Shown: piece by piece, positions 1-10,054 of the stretch | Layout of the letters: every line of letters starts with the position of its first letter | How positions within the stretch are numbered: the stretch's first letter is position 1 | Assembly (NCBI GenBank): GCA_963921795.1 | Contig: OY997643.1 | Location: forward strand, 13,031,043-13,095,042 | DNA length: 64,000 nt | Direction of reading: 5' to 3' | Origin: Nannobrachium achirus | Taxonomy: Eukaryota > Chordata > Actinopteri > Myctophiformes > Myctophidae | Position numbers and translations under genes: made by a program | Notes under the pieces: model-generated | Database searches by the model: none | The model's input: only the letters and a program-made list of their open reading frames with translations | What the model was told of the DNA's origin: nothing

Positions 1-76
1 TGAAAGTAGTTCTTGCCCGTACTACCACCCTGACTTTCATCACTTCTTCACATCTTGTTCTCCTCCTGTCCATTAC

Positions 77-465
77 AAACAAAGACAGAATAGCAGAAAG
101 AGCGAATACATTCTTTGGCACCGGCACCTGCCGACCAGCAGTTCGACCATCAGTCATGCTACATCGCCCGGCGATAGGACCGGCAGCCACGGAACTGTAG
201 GTAGGACCGGCATAGCTGGTAACTGCCGCGGCAGCCACCACCGCATGGACCGGCAGTTTACCGCGACGGGACCTGCCTGTCCGTGCGGCCGCCGGTCCTA
301 CTGCCAGGACTGCCGGTCGAACTGCCAGGCCTACAGTATCGCCGGCGATGCAGTGCGACTGCCGTTCGAACTACCGGTCGTGCGGGGGTACCTGCCGCGG
401 TAGTTCCGCGGCAGGTGCCGGTGCCAGAGAATGTATCCGCTCTTTCTGCTATTCTGTCTTTGTTT
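77..465. mobile_element. Inverted-repeat element with GC-rich core
   Basis: Arms of about 54 bp face each other: 77-130 (starting AAACAAAGACAGAATAGCAG) and 412-465 (its near-exact complement). The 280-bp core is made of degenerate GACCGGCAG/CTGCCGGTC units in both orientations, unlike the AT-rich surroundings. It looks like a fold-back MITE. I see no convincing target duplication and no coding sequence. Confidence 0.6.
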
Positions 466-1876
466 CTGTCTAATACAACATATTAGTTCTAATTACCAAC
501 ACATTATTTCTTATTATGGCTTTATTGTGTCTTATTCGGTCTTAAAGTGTACTGTAAATTAGGATGGGACCCATGTTACAATGCCTTTATGGTGTAGAAA
601 CAAGAAATACTTGACATTTAAAGTAAATAAAAATCATTAATATTGTTATTATTAATATTACTAGACCGGTAATAGATTTTAGACCCTCCAGAAAAATGCT
701 TTGATTATTATTATCTCAAGTCAGGATCAATGCAAGTTGGGAATGCATGCCCCACTTGGTTATGCAATACTTGTTGTACCAACCAGTCCCTTTTATACGC
801 ATATATAGAGATCTCTGCTGATGTCATCAAGAAATGCCCATATATGGGCATATTGGTCGGCTCGCCAGTCCTGGACAACAGGATCTCCATATGCCTATTA
901 TTTTAAGCCCATACTGTATATTCCCATAATTATATTCCTGATCAGTAGCCCATATGGGCATATCGGTCACACAGCGGCCTAGCTGAACGACCTTGAATGA
1001 TCACCGAAGTGTACAAGTTTGAAGACGGGAACTACAGACACACATGCACAGACAGAGAGAGACAGACAAAGATTATGGTGGTATTGTGTCAGCCAAAAAC
1101 AAACTTTTGGGGTATTTTGGTGGAAAATCATCCGTCCTTGCCTGATGCAAATTACATCAATTTAAAAAAATATATATTATACAGCAACAATAAATAAAAT
1201 GAAACCTTCCAAGCACTGTGTGTGTTGCTCATGATTATTACGCCAGAATTACATAACAACCCATAGAAGTCGCATAGCTTGTTTGACCAGTTGTCCGTGA
1301 TATTGAACGTCGTGAAACATCCCAACTTACTGGCCTTTTACCTTTTAGATTCTTTTTGCAAGAAAAGCCTGCCTTCCAAAAACCCACAATGAAATAGTTT
1401 TGGCAGCGCCACAGCAGGGGTTTCCTCCCTCCTGCACGGATTAAAAACCCACAACATCTGTGCCGGGCACCAAACGCACCGGAACAATTCAGAAGCAATT
1501 TAGAAGAAAACTAAGTGCTGTTCATGTTGACCTGACCTTGGCAGATGTGTGTTCGAAATGTGATGGTGACGCGTTGCAACGTTATGTGTTTTTTATTTAT
1601 TTTTTGTGGGTTTTTTTTTGCAGGCAGTTGCTGTGTCCTCTTCCTTTGTACCAGTAGTGAATCCTTTAACCACTTAAACCCTATGTACTTGGGTGTATAC
1701 TGCGATGCTCTATATCACCGTTTCCCAAACAGTGATATAGAGCACCCATTTGTGTTAATACATTTTCAAAAGTATTTAATAAAATAAACAAATAAATAAA
1801 TAAATAAATAAATAATTATAATAATTTCCATAAATACATAAAAAAAAAGTAAAGTATGTTTGCCCGGGAGCGAAAG
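466..1876. other. Intronic sequence, no gene seen
   Basis: AT-rich sequence without recognisable coding. It holds several CATATGGGCATAT-like words (840-960) also seen in R1K, poly-T near 1580-1620, and an AAAT tetranucleotide run at about 1786-1814. Confidence 0.5.
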
Positions 1877-1958
1877 TAGTGAAAATAGCAGATCTACAAG
1901 CTCACAACACGTCACTTCGTGCCACATTGTGAGCTTGTAGATCCGGCTATTATCACTA
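1877..1958. repeat. Solo GATCTACAAGC hairpin
   Basis: Palindrome with outer stem TAGTGAAAATAGC, core GATCTACAAGCTCACAA, an unpaired centre, and the returning arm TTGTGAGCTTGTAGATC. The closing arm carries an extra C and one mismatch. It is not obviously inside one of the named families. Confidence 0.75.
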
Positions 1959-2177
1959 TTTCGGTGCACTGGAAAACGTCCAATTTCTCGTTCGACGAAA
2001 ACCAAATCTCTTCGACGAAAATAGCAACTCTTCAGTATTTCCTGCTCTTTTCCAGAAAATTTCCAGCAAATGCATTTATTCCACAGGTTTCTTTCCTTGT
2101 TTTGCCTTTCTAATTTTTATGGTGAATGGAGTGTATTTTTTGCCGAAACTCGCAAATATCAAGAAACCACTCCATTC

Positions 2178-2424
2178 CCGAGGCGTTGTGAGCATGTAGA
2201 TCGGCTATTTTCACAATTTCTGCCTCTAATATTTGACAATTTGGACAATGTTTAATTTGTCATTTTAGAGGTATTAAAAAGGTCCTTAAATTGGCACTTT
2301 AGAAAAGTGAAGATACCATCTATACACTTAAACTTTAAGTTGGTTTGTTTACAGTTGAGCGAGAAAACAATGTTGCACATTACGTTAATCACCTTGGGAC
2401 CCCCCAAAATAATTGGGGGGGGGG
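2178..2424 (+). mobile_element. hAT-5 fragment
   Basis: Begins with the right arm of a hairpin (GAGGCGTTGTGAGCATGTAG) and continues through the CTCTAATATTTGACAATT segment and the GGGACCCCCCAAAATAAT segment, both shared with 35570-36712 and 59222-60458. The left hairpin arm is gone. A run of ten G lies near its end. Confidence 0.6.
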
Positions 2425-2837
2425 TCTTGTGCGATGTGATGACGTCATCAAACGATAAAGTCGACTTCAACTCAACTGTTTTTTTTTTTCAAGTCGAGTA
2501 GACTTGCAAAAATCACAAGTCGTTAGATGGTCTATTTCCGCTGAGTAGGGACAGTGGTTCATGTGGTAAATGGTGCCAGAGTTTTGCCTCACCCCTGCCC
2601 CTCAATTCAACTCCTACGGTGTTATTCCCTGGATGATATCGTGGCTGGTAATCCAAAAATATATATTTTGAGAGGCTTCAGCTCCCCATTAGCTTGCGGT
2701 CCGTAGGTTTCTGCAACAAACGCTCCATGGCTCCCGCCGCAATTAACCTGTTTCATTGACGGAAGCTTAACCTCTCAAAGTAGCTTCCAAACACTGCGTT
2801 TTCCCCCCACTCCACCACCACCTCCGCCAAGCAGACA

Positions 2838-3472
2838 CAGGGGTGTCGCACCAAATCCTGGGCCCTGGGTACAAGGATTCACTGCGGGCCCCTCATGAAT
2901 GTTCTTCATAGGGGGAGGAGGGGGTTTTAACCCATTTAGACTGGGAACGCATTATTACGTGTTATTTTTTTTTTTTACTATTGAAAAATAGCAGATCTAC
3001 AAGTTCACAGCTTGTAGATCTGCTATTTTTTGAAAATGTGTGCAAGTCTTTGAATATTTTTGACCCGATTCTATGAATGTCTTCTAAATCCTTCAAAGAT
3101 TTTTGGAAAATGTCAGTGGTGCTCAAACATTTTCTTGTGAAGGACCCCCAAAATGATATGTGTTTGGCCACGGACCCCCCCCCCCATCTCAAAATGGGGG
3201 GTCCCCTTTAGTTCCATGGACCCACCCAGAAGCAAAATTCGAGTTGCAAATGTTCGCTTAAAAAATACATATATTCAAAGATTTGCACACATCTTCACGA
3301 CTTTTCAAAAATAGCAGATCTACAAGCTCGCAGCGCGGCACTCGGTGCCGCGCTGTGAGCTTGTATATCTGCTATTTTTCAATAGTTAAAGCATAAAATA
3401 ATGAAGGCCCCTCCACCATGGGCCCTATAGTAACTCAGTCCCACTTCCCCACCCTCCCTTGTGACGCCCCTG
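2838..3472 (-). mobile_element. hAT-2 chimeric element with PBA inside
   Basis: Terminal repeats CAGGGGTGTCGCACC and TGTGACGCCCCTG are flanked by AGCAGACA / TGCAGACA, an 8-bp duplication with one mismatch, as expected for hAT elements. The body is a PBA copy (2931 to about 3403) with its TTAACCCATTTAG end intact on one side and its other end missing. Both PBA hairpins are present; the first (2990-3029) is shortened. Confidence 0.85.
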
Positions 3473-4084
3473 TGCAGACAGCCAGAGGACCTGTGAGAGG
3501 GCGTAGGGTTGCGGCGTTAGTCCATGACTCACAGAGCCGGGCTGATCTCATCAACAGCCGGGTGTTTGGGTGGCCTCACAGAAGCCCCCGCACCGCACCG
3601 TGTGTGTACATCAGCGCCACGCAAGCGTGAAATGAGGGAGGTTCAACAGTCACACCGCCGCCGACGCCACAGCAATGTTTCACATCGAGCGGCGACAGCG
3701 ACGCTCGCTCACGACTCCGAACGGATGGAGAAGATGGCGGATGGTAAAGGAAAGACTGATGTAGGGACTGCAACTAGCGATTATCTTCTGATTGATTATT
3801 CTATTGATTTCTTTTGTGATCATTTGAATAATACATTTTTAAATGTATCGACGAATCAACTGAATAGATTAGTCTGATTAACCGCTTGAGCATTGTTTTA
3901 TACTTCTTCTTACAACAGTGTCACGCGAAAAAGGCAGAAATCACAACGCGGAGCATCGCGTCACGTTGTGAGCTCGTAGATTTAGTAACCATTTTTGGGG
4001 ATTTTTAGATGTAGCAATTTTTGCAATTTTTCAAATGTTTTGCCTTATAACCAGTAATGTGGACAAATATTTCCCAAACATCAT
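3473..4084. other. Unassigned intronic sequence
   Basis: No gene recognised. The open frames around 3420-3880 have no family features. At 3957-3984 there is a lone right arm of the shared hairpin (GTTGTGAGCTCGTAGAT). Confidence 0.4.
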
Positions 4085-4430
4085 AAATATCTTATGTTAT
4101 AGACCACATGAGACTCACATAATATGTCTTCCAAGCTATGGGCTCAATATTGATGACATCATGGATCTCCATTTATGGGCATACAAGGGACAAGGCCGGA
4201 ATGTGATGTTACAATGTGATGTCACAACTATGTGATGTCATAGGTCAGCTATAGACATAATGGGCATACAATGGGCATACAAGGGACAAGGTTGGAATGT
4301 GATGTCACAATGATGTGATGTCACAACAGGTCAGCAGCTATAGACATTGAGGTGTTACTCACTCACGGACGTACGGACAAGATGTGACAGAGTTCATAGT
4401 TTAACTGCGACCTACGGTCGCAATAAGATG
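4085..4430. repeat. Degenerate GTGATGTCACAA repeat region
   Basis: Two diverged tandem blocks contain GGGCATACAAGGGACAAGG followed by repeats of GTGATGTCACAA. It ends with TGCGACCTACGGTCGCAAT, a small hairpin that also ends both R1K copies. Probably an R1K relative. Confidence 0.5.
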
Positions 4431-4489
4431 CCGTTGTTTGTTATAGTAGGATTAACTGTGCACCTCTATTATACAGTTAAGTGCAGGTG

Positions 4490-4620
4490 CCATGATTTTC
4501 CCCTCTTAAAACATGATTATCTACTATTATGATTATATACTAGGAGGAAGAATTTTTCCAAAAAAGGTGTACAGAAAGAGTTAAAATAATGTTTTTGTGT
4601 GGCCACACCCACCAGTTTAT
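4490..4620. repeat. Inverted relative of the 53096-53466 hAT interior
   Basis: The segment running from CCCCTCTTAAAACATGAT to GTGTGGCCACACCC reappears as its reverse complement at about 53185-53310. The element ends are not visible here. Confidence 0.5.
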
Positions 4621-4805
4621 TGGTATGCGTGGTTGTCATGGTGGGTGGTGACCACGTGTGTTCTGGGTTGGGTGAATGGTAATTAGGGGAGGGGTTAATT
4701 CTATGATGTAATAAGTATGGGTGTTTTTGGAACGGCACTTCTGACCCAGCAGGTGGCATCCTCCAGCTAAAAACCCAAATAAAAAGAGAAAGCATAATTT
4801 CTCAT

Positions 4806-5344
4806 AACAACCACACCAGGGGGTCTAATGAAGTACTGTCAACCTCCTAGACACATGAAAACCAGAAAAAGTACAAAACTATGGCACCACCTCTTTAAAA
4901 GGAGGAGGGATTAACAGCTGATTGCTCCCCTGGAGGAAGCCTCCATTCAGAGGGGAGAGAAGGTGGTTTGCAGGCACGTGTACACATAGACATGAAAGGG
5001 GGCTTGAGCCCCTGCCCTTTTACCCGTCTGTAAAAAGAAGGTGCCATCTCCAGACCATGAATGCAGTTTTTACTATGGTGAAAGAAATGCAAATGCCCCC
5101 CTGTCCATGCCATACCTGAAGGCAGCATCCAAGAGAATTGCCTTGTCCAAACTCTCCTGAACTTGAATGCAGCAACGTATGTCGAAAAAATTGCCCTCTC
5201 TGTGTAGAAATCCATGTCGTTACGCCACATCCCCAGTGTTGACTTGATCATGCTTAGTTCAGTGTGCTATCAAGCACGCGAAAATAGCCGACCTCCAAGC
5301 TCACAACGCGTCGCAACGCAGACCTTGGAGGTCTGCTATTTTCG
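4806..5344. repeat. Diverged repeat with a covarying hairpin
   Basis: 4960-5080 is related, in reverse, to 56166-56280 (GGGGCTTGAGCCCCTGCCC word). At 5279-5344 sits a variant of the shared hairpin in which the core is GACCTCCAAG and the partner arm is CTTGGAGGTC: two core changes, both compensated. Confidence 0.65.
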
Positions 5345-5345
5345 A

Positions 5346-5727
5346 TGTTTCCACCAAAAGGCCTTTTTTAGATATTTCAGCGCCTGCCTCTCTAACATTA
5401 TGTGCGCGTCCTTGGTGGTTTGCATGTGGGTGACGCATGGCGGGGGAACCAAGGCGACCAAGGCGGATGAGCCGGTGATACGAGGCACGATAAGTAACAA
5501 GAAATCTTGTGAAATAAAATCATCAAGGACGATGATACACGAAAGAAGAGAAGAATAATGAATGGGTTAACGATCCATGACCGTGACCACGTTCATACCC
5601 CGCGCAAAACTGGAAACAAACCGTATGGGAACACCGTATCCAATCCATACCGTACTACAATATTAATAGCAAGTGGAAAATACTATGTATAGTAATACGT
5701 GGTGCAAATGGAATATGGCAGTGGAGT
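5346..5727. other. Unassigned intronic sequence
   Basis: No gene or repeat family recognised. The region shares the words TTTAGA and CTGCCTCTCTAACATT with 56060-56100, so it is probably the tail of the preceding repeat. Confidence 0.4.
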
Positions 5728-5731
5728 TTAA

Positions 5732-6294
5732 CCCATTTAGGACCTAGAATTATTGAATGCTTTAACCAGTGAAAAATAGCAGATATACAACGCGCTGCGA
5801 GCTTGTAGATCTGCTATTTTTGTGAAAGTCGTGAAAATGTGTGCAAATCTTTGAATATTATGTATTTTTAAAGCGAACGTTTGTAACTCAAATTTTGCTT
5901 CTGGGTGGTCCCTGTAACTGGATATTTTGAGATGCGGGTCCGTGGCCAAATAAATATAATTTTGGGTGTCCTTCACATGGAAAAGTATGAGCACCACTGA
6001 CATAGTAGTCTCTCAAGAACAGACTAACTGAGCTCCAGTTAAGTGAAAAGGACCTTTTCTTTGACGATGGCCGGACCGATTGCTGACATAGAAACATAGT
6101 TTTTTCAAAAAACCTTAGGATTCAAAAGACACTTATAGAATCGGGTCAAAATTCTAATTTTCACGATTTTTCAAAAATAGCAGATCTACAAGCTCGCAGC
6201 GCGGCACTCGGTGCCGCGCTGTGAGCTTGTATATCTGCTATTTTTCAATAGTTAAAGCATACAATAATAATACTGTGTACCCGTTCTGAATGGA
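5732..6294 (-). mobile_element. PBA copy, nearly full length
   Basis: Flanked by TTAA (5728-5731 and 6295-6298), with ends CCCATTTAGG and CTGAATGG. The left hairpin has lost part of one arm (ATATACAACGCGCTGCGAGC). The right hairpin (6175-6245) is intact with loop CACTCGGTG. No coding capacity. Confidence 0.85.
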
Positions 6295-6618
6295 TTAATG
6301 TATTCACTACATGCCTCGAGGTTAAGTGCAAGATGTGAATTACATAGAACGATGATCACGCAGCGCTCCGTTGAGGAGCTACAGTACAGTCTTTGGCTAT
6401 ATATTACAAAGCAAAGAAGAAGTGAATGTGGGGCAACAATGGCTTCAAACGGCCAGAGGAGCCCCGCAGGGACCATCGGCGCTGTTAACCATTAGCGCTT
6501 CCAAAGACTCTGCGACGACTCTGAGCGCGACATTCAATCCTCTCCGTCAGCAGACAGACGTGGAGGGGGAAGGAGAAGGAAGAGCAGGCTTCCTGTACAT
6601 ACTGTACTGTACAGTTAA

Positions 6619-7450
6619 CCCATTTAGGCCTGAAAAATACCGGAAAAAAAGTCTTCTAAATCCCAACGGTTTTCAGAAAAACGTATGTTTTCTATGATCA
6701 GTGGTGCTCAAACTTCTTAATGTCGAGAACCCCTAGAAAAATATATTTGTCCGCCGACCCCCATTCTCAAAATATGTTTTTCCAGGGAGCACCCCCAGAA
6801 GAAAAGATTTACAAAATTGTGCTTCAAAAATATATATATCGTCACTGTCTTTTTGAATAAATGAGGGCTATTGAACACCCTTTACGTCTGTGTTTTGGTT
6901 AAAATAATATTGAACCAATGAAAAGTAGTAAAAACTCTACTTAAAGGGGAAGACCACCCATTTTCAATATTGAACTATGTCATTAATATACCTTAGAGGA
7001 GTTGGGTGGAAATAGAAAAAAAAGTTCCCCCCTTCTGTGTTGCCTAGAACTGGAGGATAGCTTTTGGGGTTTGAATTGCAAATCACAATGTGATGACATT
7101 ACACCGTTGTACTTTACAAACCACAAAATCAATCCTCCAGTTCTAGGCAAAACAGAAGGGGGGGATTTTTTTTCTATTTCCACACAACTCCTCTAAGGTA
7201 TATTAATGACATTGTTCAATATTGAAAATGGGTGGTCTTCCCCTTTAAGCTAATTTTCCCGAAAATGAACATTTTGGAGTTAGGAGGTTTCGGCCCGACA
7301 GCAGAGATATATTTAAAGATTTGCACTCAATTTCTAGATTTTTCAAAAATAGCAGATCTACAAGCTCGCAGCGCGGCACCGAGTACCGCGCTGTGAGCTT
7401 GTACTGTATATCTGCTATTTTTTTAATAGTTAAAGCTTAAAATAATCATT
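6619..7450 (+). mobile_element. Diverged PBA copy with a nested fold-back MITE
   Basis: Starts at TTAA|CCCATTTAGG; the right end is worn. The left hairpin is absent and the right hairpin (7345-7425) is present. It is interrupted by the TTAA-flanked element at 6945-7244. Confidence 0.75.
6945..7244. mobile_element. T2/Kolobok-like fold-back MITE, 300 bp
   Basis: TTAA sits at both borders (6941-6944, 7245-7248). The terminal repeats start AGGGGAAGACCACCCATTTT and the two halves are near-complementary over almost their whole length. TTAA plus AGG-purine-purine fits the terminal signature I recall for the Xenopus T2/Kolobok MITEs. Confidence 0.8.
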
Positions 7451-8022
7451 AAAGTAAGTGAAAACCGAACGTAACAAAGATGCGTTTCCCGATCTCAACG
7501 GAATAAGTACATGGGAATAGAAGAAGAAGCCATTTCCCCCTCACAAGCTCTTTGAGCCGGTGCTCAACTTCACAAGGTCGTTCCGTCACGGGTTTGTCGA
7601 CCGTAGGCCCTATCCGATCACTGTCTGGCTCCCCGGGCCCCCATGGAGGAGGCAAACACAGGTGCTGGGGATGACAAAACGCCCCTGGCAGCAATAAGAG
7701 AGACGGGACAGAGGGGAGCTCAATTAGCCCCAGATCCAATCCCAGGTCCTCTCTATTGATTTCCCACGGATGAGGAATGGCAGACAGGAGACTGCTCAAT
7801 CAGACCGTGCCCATGGGACTGACTGACTGGGACCGCATCATGTGTGTGTGTGCGCACATATGGGTGTGCATGTACGGTCACAGTACATGTATATGTTCGC
7901 GGTGAGGTGAGGAGGGTGAGGTGAGGAATGCATTTGATAATCCATAGTATTTATTTATGCAGACACGATGGTTAAGTAATGGTGCTGTCTATTGACGGCT
8001 CTGTGTAACATGACAGCAGTCT
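7451..8022. other. Unassigned intronic sequence
   Basis: No supported gene. The minus-strand open frame of 116 codons here has no recognisable features. GGTGAGGTGAGG low-complexity sequence lies at 7900-7930. Confidence 0.4.
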
Positions 8023-8026
8023 TTAA

Positions 8027-8681
8027 CCCTTTCAGTCCGGGAAGTGCGGGAACGCATTATTACACATGAGCTCACAGCGCAGCGAGCTTGTAAATCTGCT
8101 ATATTCTTTTTATCTTGAAAATTAGTGCAAGTCTTTGAATATTTTCGACTCGACCAGCAGTGTCTTCTAAATCCTTCTGTTTTTTTTTGTTTTTTTTAAA
8201 GCATGTTTCTACATCAGTGGTTCTCAAACCTTTTCATGTCAAGGACGCCCCAAAATGATAGGTATTCGGCAGATCTCAAAATATTTAGTTCCCGCGACGG
8301 GGACTTCCCATAAGTCCGAAGGTTCATTAGTCTGAAGGTTCATTAGTCAGAATTTAGTTGGGGTTACTGAGGTTAAGTTTAGAGTTAGGGTTAGGGTTAG
8401 AGTTAGGCATAGTATTCTTAACAAATTCGGACTAATGAACCTTCGGACTAATGAACCTTCGGACCAATACCATGGCACCCCAGGGACCCCCCAGAAGCAA
8501 ATATTTGAGTTACAAATTTTCGCTTTTAAAAAGATATATTCAAAGACTTAAAATATATTCTTTTCTCCAAAAATAGCAGATCTACAAGCTCGCAGTGCGG
8601 CACTCGGTGCCGCGCTGCGAGCTTGTATATCTGCTATTTTTCAATAGTTAAAGCATTCAATAACTCTAGGCCCTAAATGGG
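8027..8681 (+). mobile_element. PBA copy with a nested fold-back
   Basis: TTAA|CCCTTTCAG on the left and CTAAATGGG|TTAA on the right. The left hairpin is shortened (8063-8102) and the right one (8570-8642) complete. The body is split by the insertion at 8293-8479, because TAGTTCC and CCAGGGACC are contiguous in other copies. Confidence 0.8.
8293..8479. mobile_element. Fold-back insert with TTAGGG-like centre
   Basis: Arms 8313-8347 and 8427-8464 contain two direct copies each of a GTCCGAAGGTTCATTA unit in opposite orientation. The spacer includes telomere-like AGTTAGGGTTAGGGTTAG (about 8383-8408). Related in design to 13530-13688 and 24532-24693. Confidence 0.65.
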
Positions 8682-8689
8682 TTAAGGGC

Positions 8690-9072
8690 ATGCTGTGCCG
8701 TCCTACCCCCACATCAGATGGGAGGGAGCTACAAAGACGAGACATCGGCTCCCTGAAGGGCAGAACCATCTGACAGGTCATCAGCGCGGCGGTGCATCAC
8801 TCGGATCATTCCTTTTGCTTCCCCAAATTAACCTTCTCCACGAAGGTAAGGAGGGGGAGGGAGAGAGAGAGGGGACAGAGCCCTGACAGCATCATCCATC
8901 CTTTTACTTATGGTTCCAGACGTCTTCCTCAAGGAGGCCAGGAACCAGATATATTCGTATGCGATCGCAGGCATGTGTTGCGTGCGCCGTGCGTTATGTG
9001 TGTTCTTCAGTCTGCCTGTGTTGAGCGTTCGGGATGGTTTGAGTACAGTGCAGTTTTAGGGGGCGTCTAATG
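8690..9072. other. Unassigned intronic sequence
   Basis: No gene recognised. GAGGGAGAGAGAGAGG purine-rich run near 8850. Confidence 0.35.
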
Positions 9073-9640
9073 CAGGGGTTCTCAAACTTTGATGAAAAAG
9101 TACGCCCTACCCAAGGCCTTAAAAGAGTGTGGATCACTAGCATCCTTTAAAATCGCCCTGAAAAAACAAAACACTTACAGGCGGCAGCCATTCGCAACTG
9201 GGAATAACAAACTTTGGCAACAACAAACCTAGCCCAGCCTCCCCTGACCCTTCTTTGTATTTACCTACTGTATATATTTTTTTGCACTGTTTATTTATTT
9301 ATTTTTTTTACTTTTTTTTACTATATCTACTGCATAGTACTGTGTTCTATCTGTCTGTCATTCAATGTTGTATGAGATACTTCAATGGTTTCCTATGGAA
9401 ATAAGCTTAGTCTTTTCTAGGATCTCCTTTTAGTTGACCTTGTACCAGTGAACTGTACCATGTCATGAAACTGTACCTTTTTCTATGCAAACTTCTAATA
9501 AAGTCTTCAATCAATCAAAGATGTCAAGGGCGACCAAAATGACACGTTAGCCCGAGGACGCCCATTTTGAAAATACATGCCGCAGACCGCCATAAGAGAA
9601 GCTTCTTACGGCTATAGCAGTGATTCTTAACCTTTTAAAT
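9073..9640 (+). mobile_element. hAT-like end with a LINE 3' fragment inserted
   Basis: A CAGGGGTTCTCAAACTTTG terminus at about 9073 is followed at about 9091-9520 by a degenerate LINE C-terminal and 3' UTR segment (frame reading SLASFKIALKKQNTY, then a poly-T-rich tail and AATAAAGTCTTCAATCAATC). Flanking sequence of the older element resumes after 9520, and a second terminus-like CAGTGATTCTTAACC lies at about 9617. Confidence 0.5.
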
Positions 9641-10049
9641 TTCAAGGACTCGTATGCACCCACCATTTTGATCACCGGGATCCCCGTTCTACACTGCGAT
9701 CGCGTGCGTGCGTGCGTGTTTGCAGGTGTGCATGTGTGTGCGCGCGCGCGCGTTCCTCTTCGTGTGTTACATCAACACGAGCTGGGACTGTTCTGGTGTC
9801 TTAGCACGTGTCGCAGTTAATAAGGACATACTGAGATGAAGAAAAATAACAGCTCAGTCGAGGCGTGAAGAGAAGGAGAAAAAAGTAACTGAATAAGCAC
9901 AAAAAGCAACGAGAACAGAAAGGTGAAGAAGGCGCCATCTGAACACGTGCAACTACACCTACCGTACAAGGTATAGGAGCCGGATCACAGCCTACACACA
10001 CTCTCATCACATGCTGAATACACAATCTAAACAGAGACAACGTGATGCC
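9641..10049. other. Unassigned, with short GT/GC low complexity
   Basis: GTGCGTGCGTGCGTG and a CG alternating run at about 9703-9752. Otherwise nothing recognised. Confidence 0.4.
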
Positions 10050-10054
10050 TTAAT

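Noticed and set aside
2990-3376. CRISPR-like spaced palindromic repeats
   Set aside because: Spacing is irregular, repeats lie in transposon copies, and the sequence is vertebrate.
8383-8408. Interstitial telomere
   Set aside because: Only three to four degenerate TTAGGG units inside a fold-back insert; not a telomeric tract.
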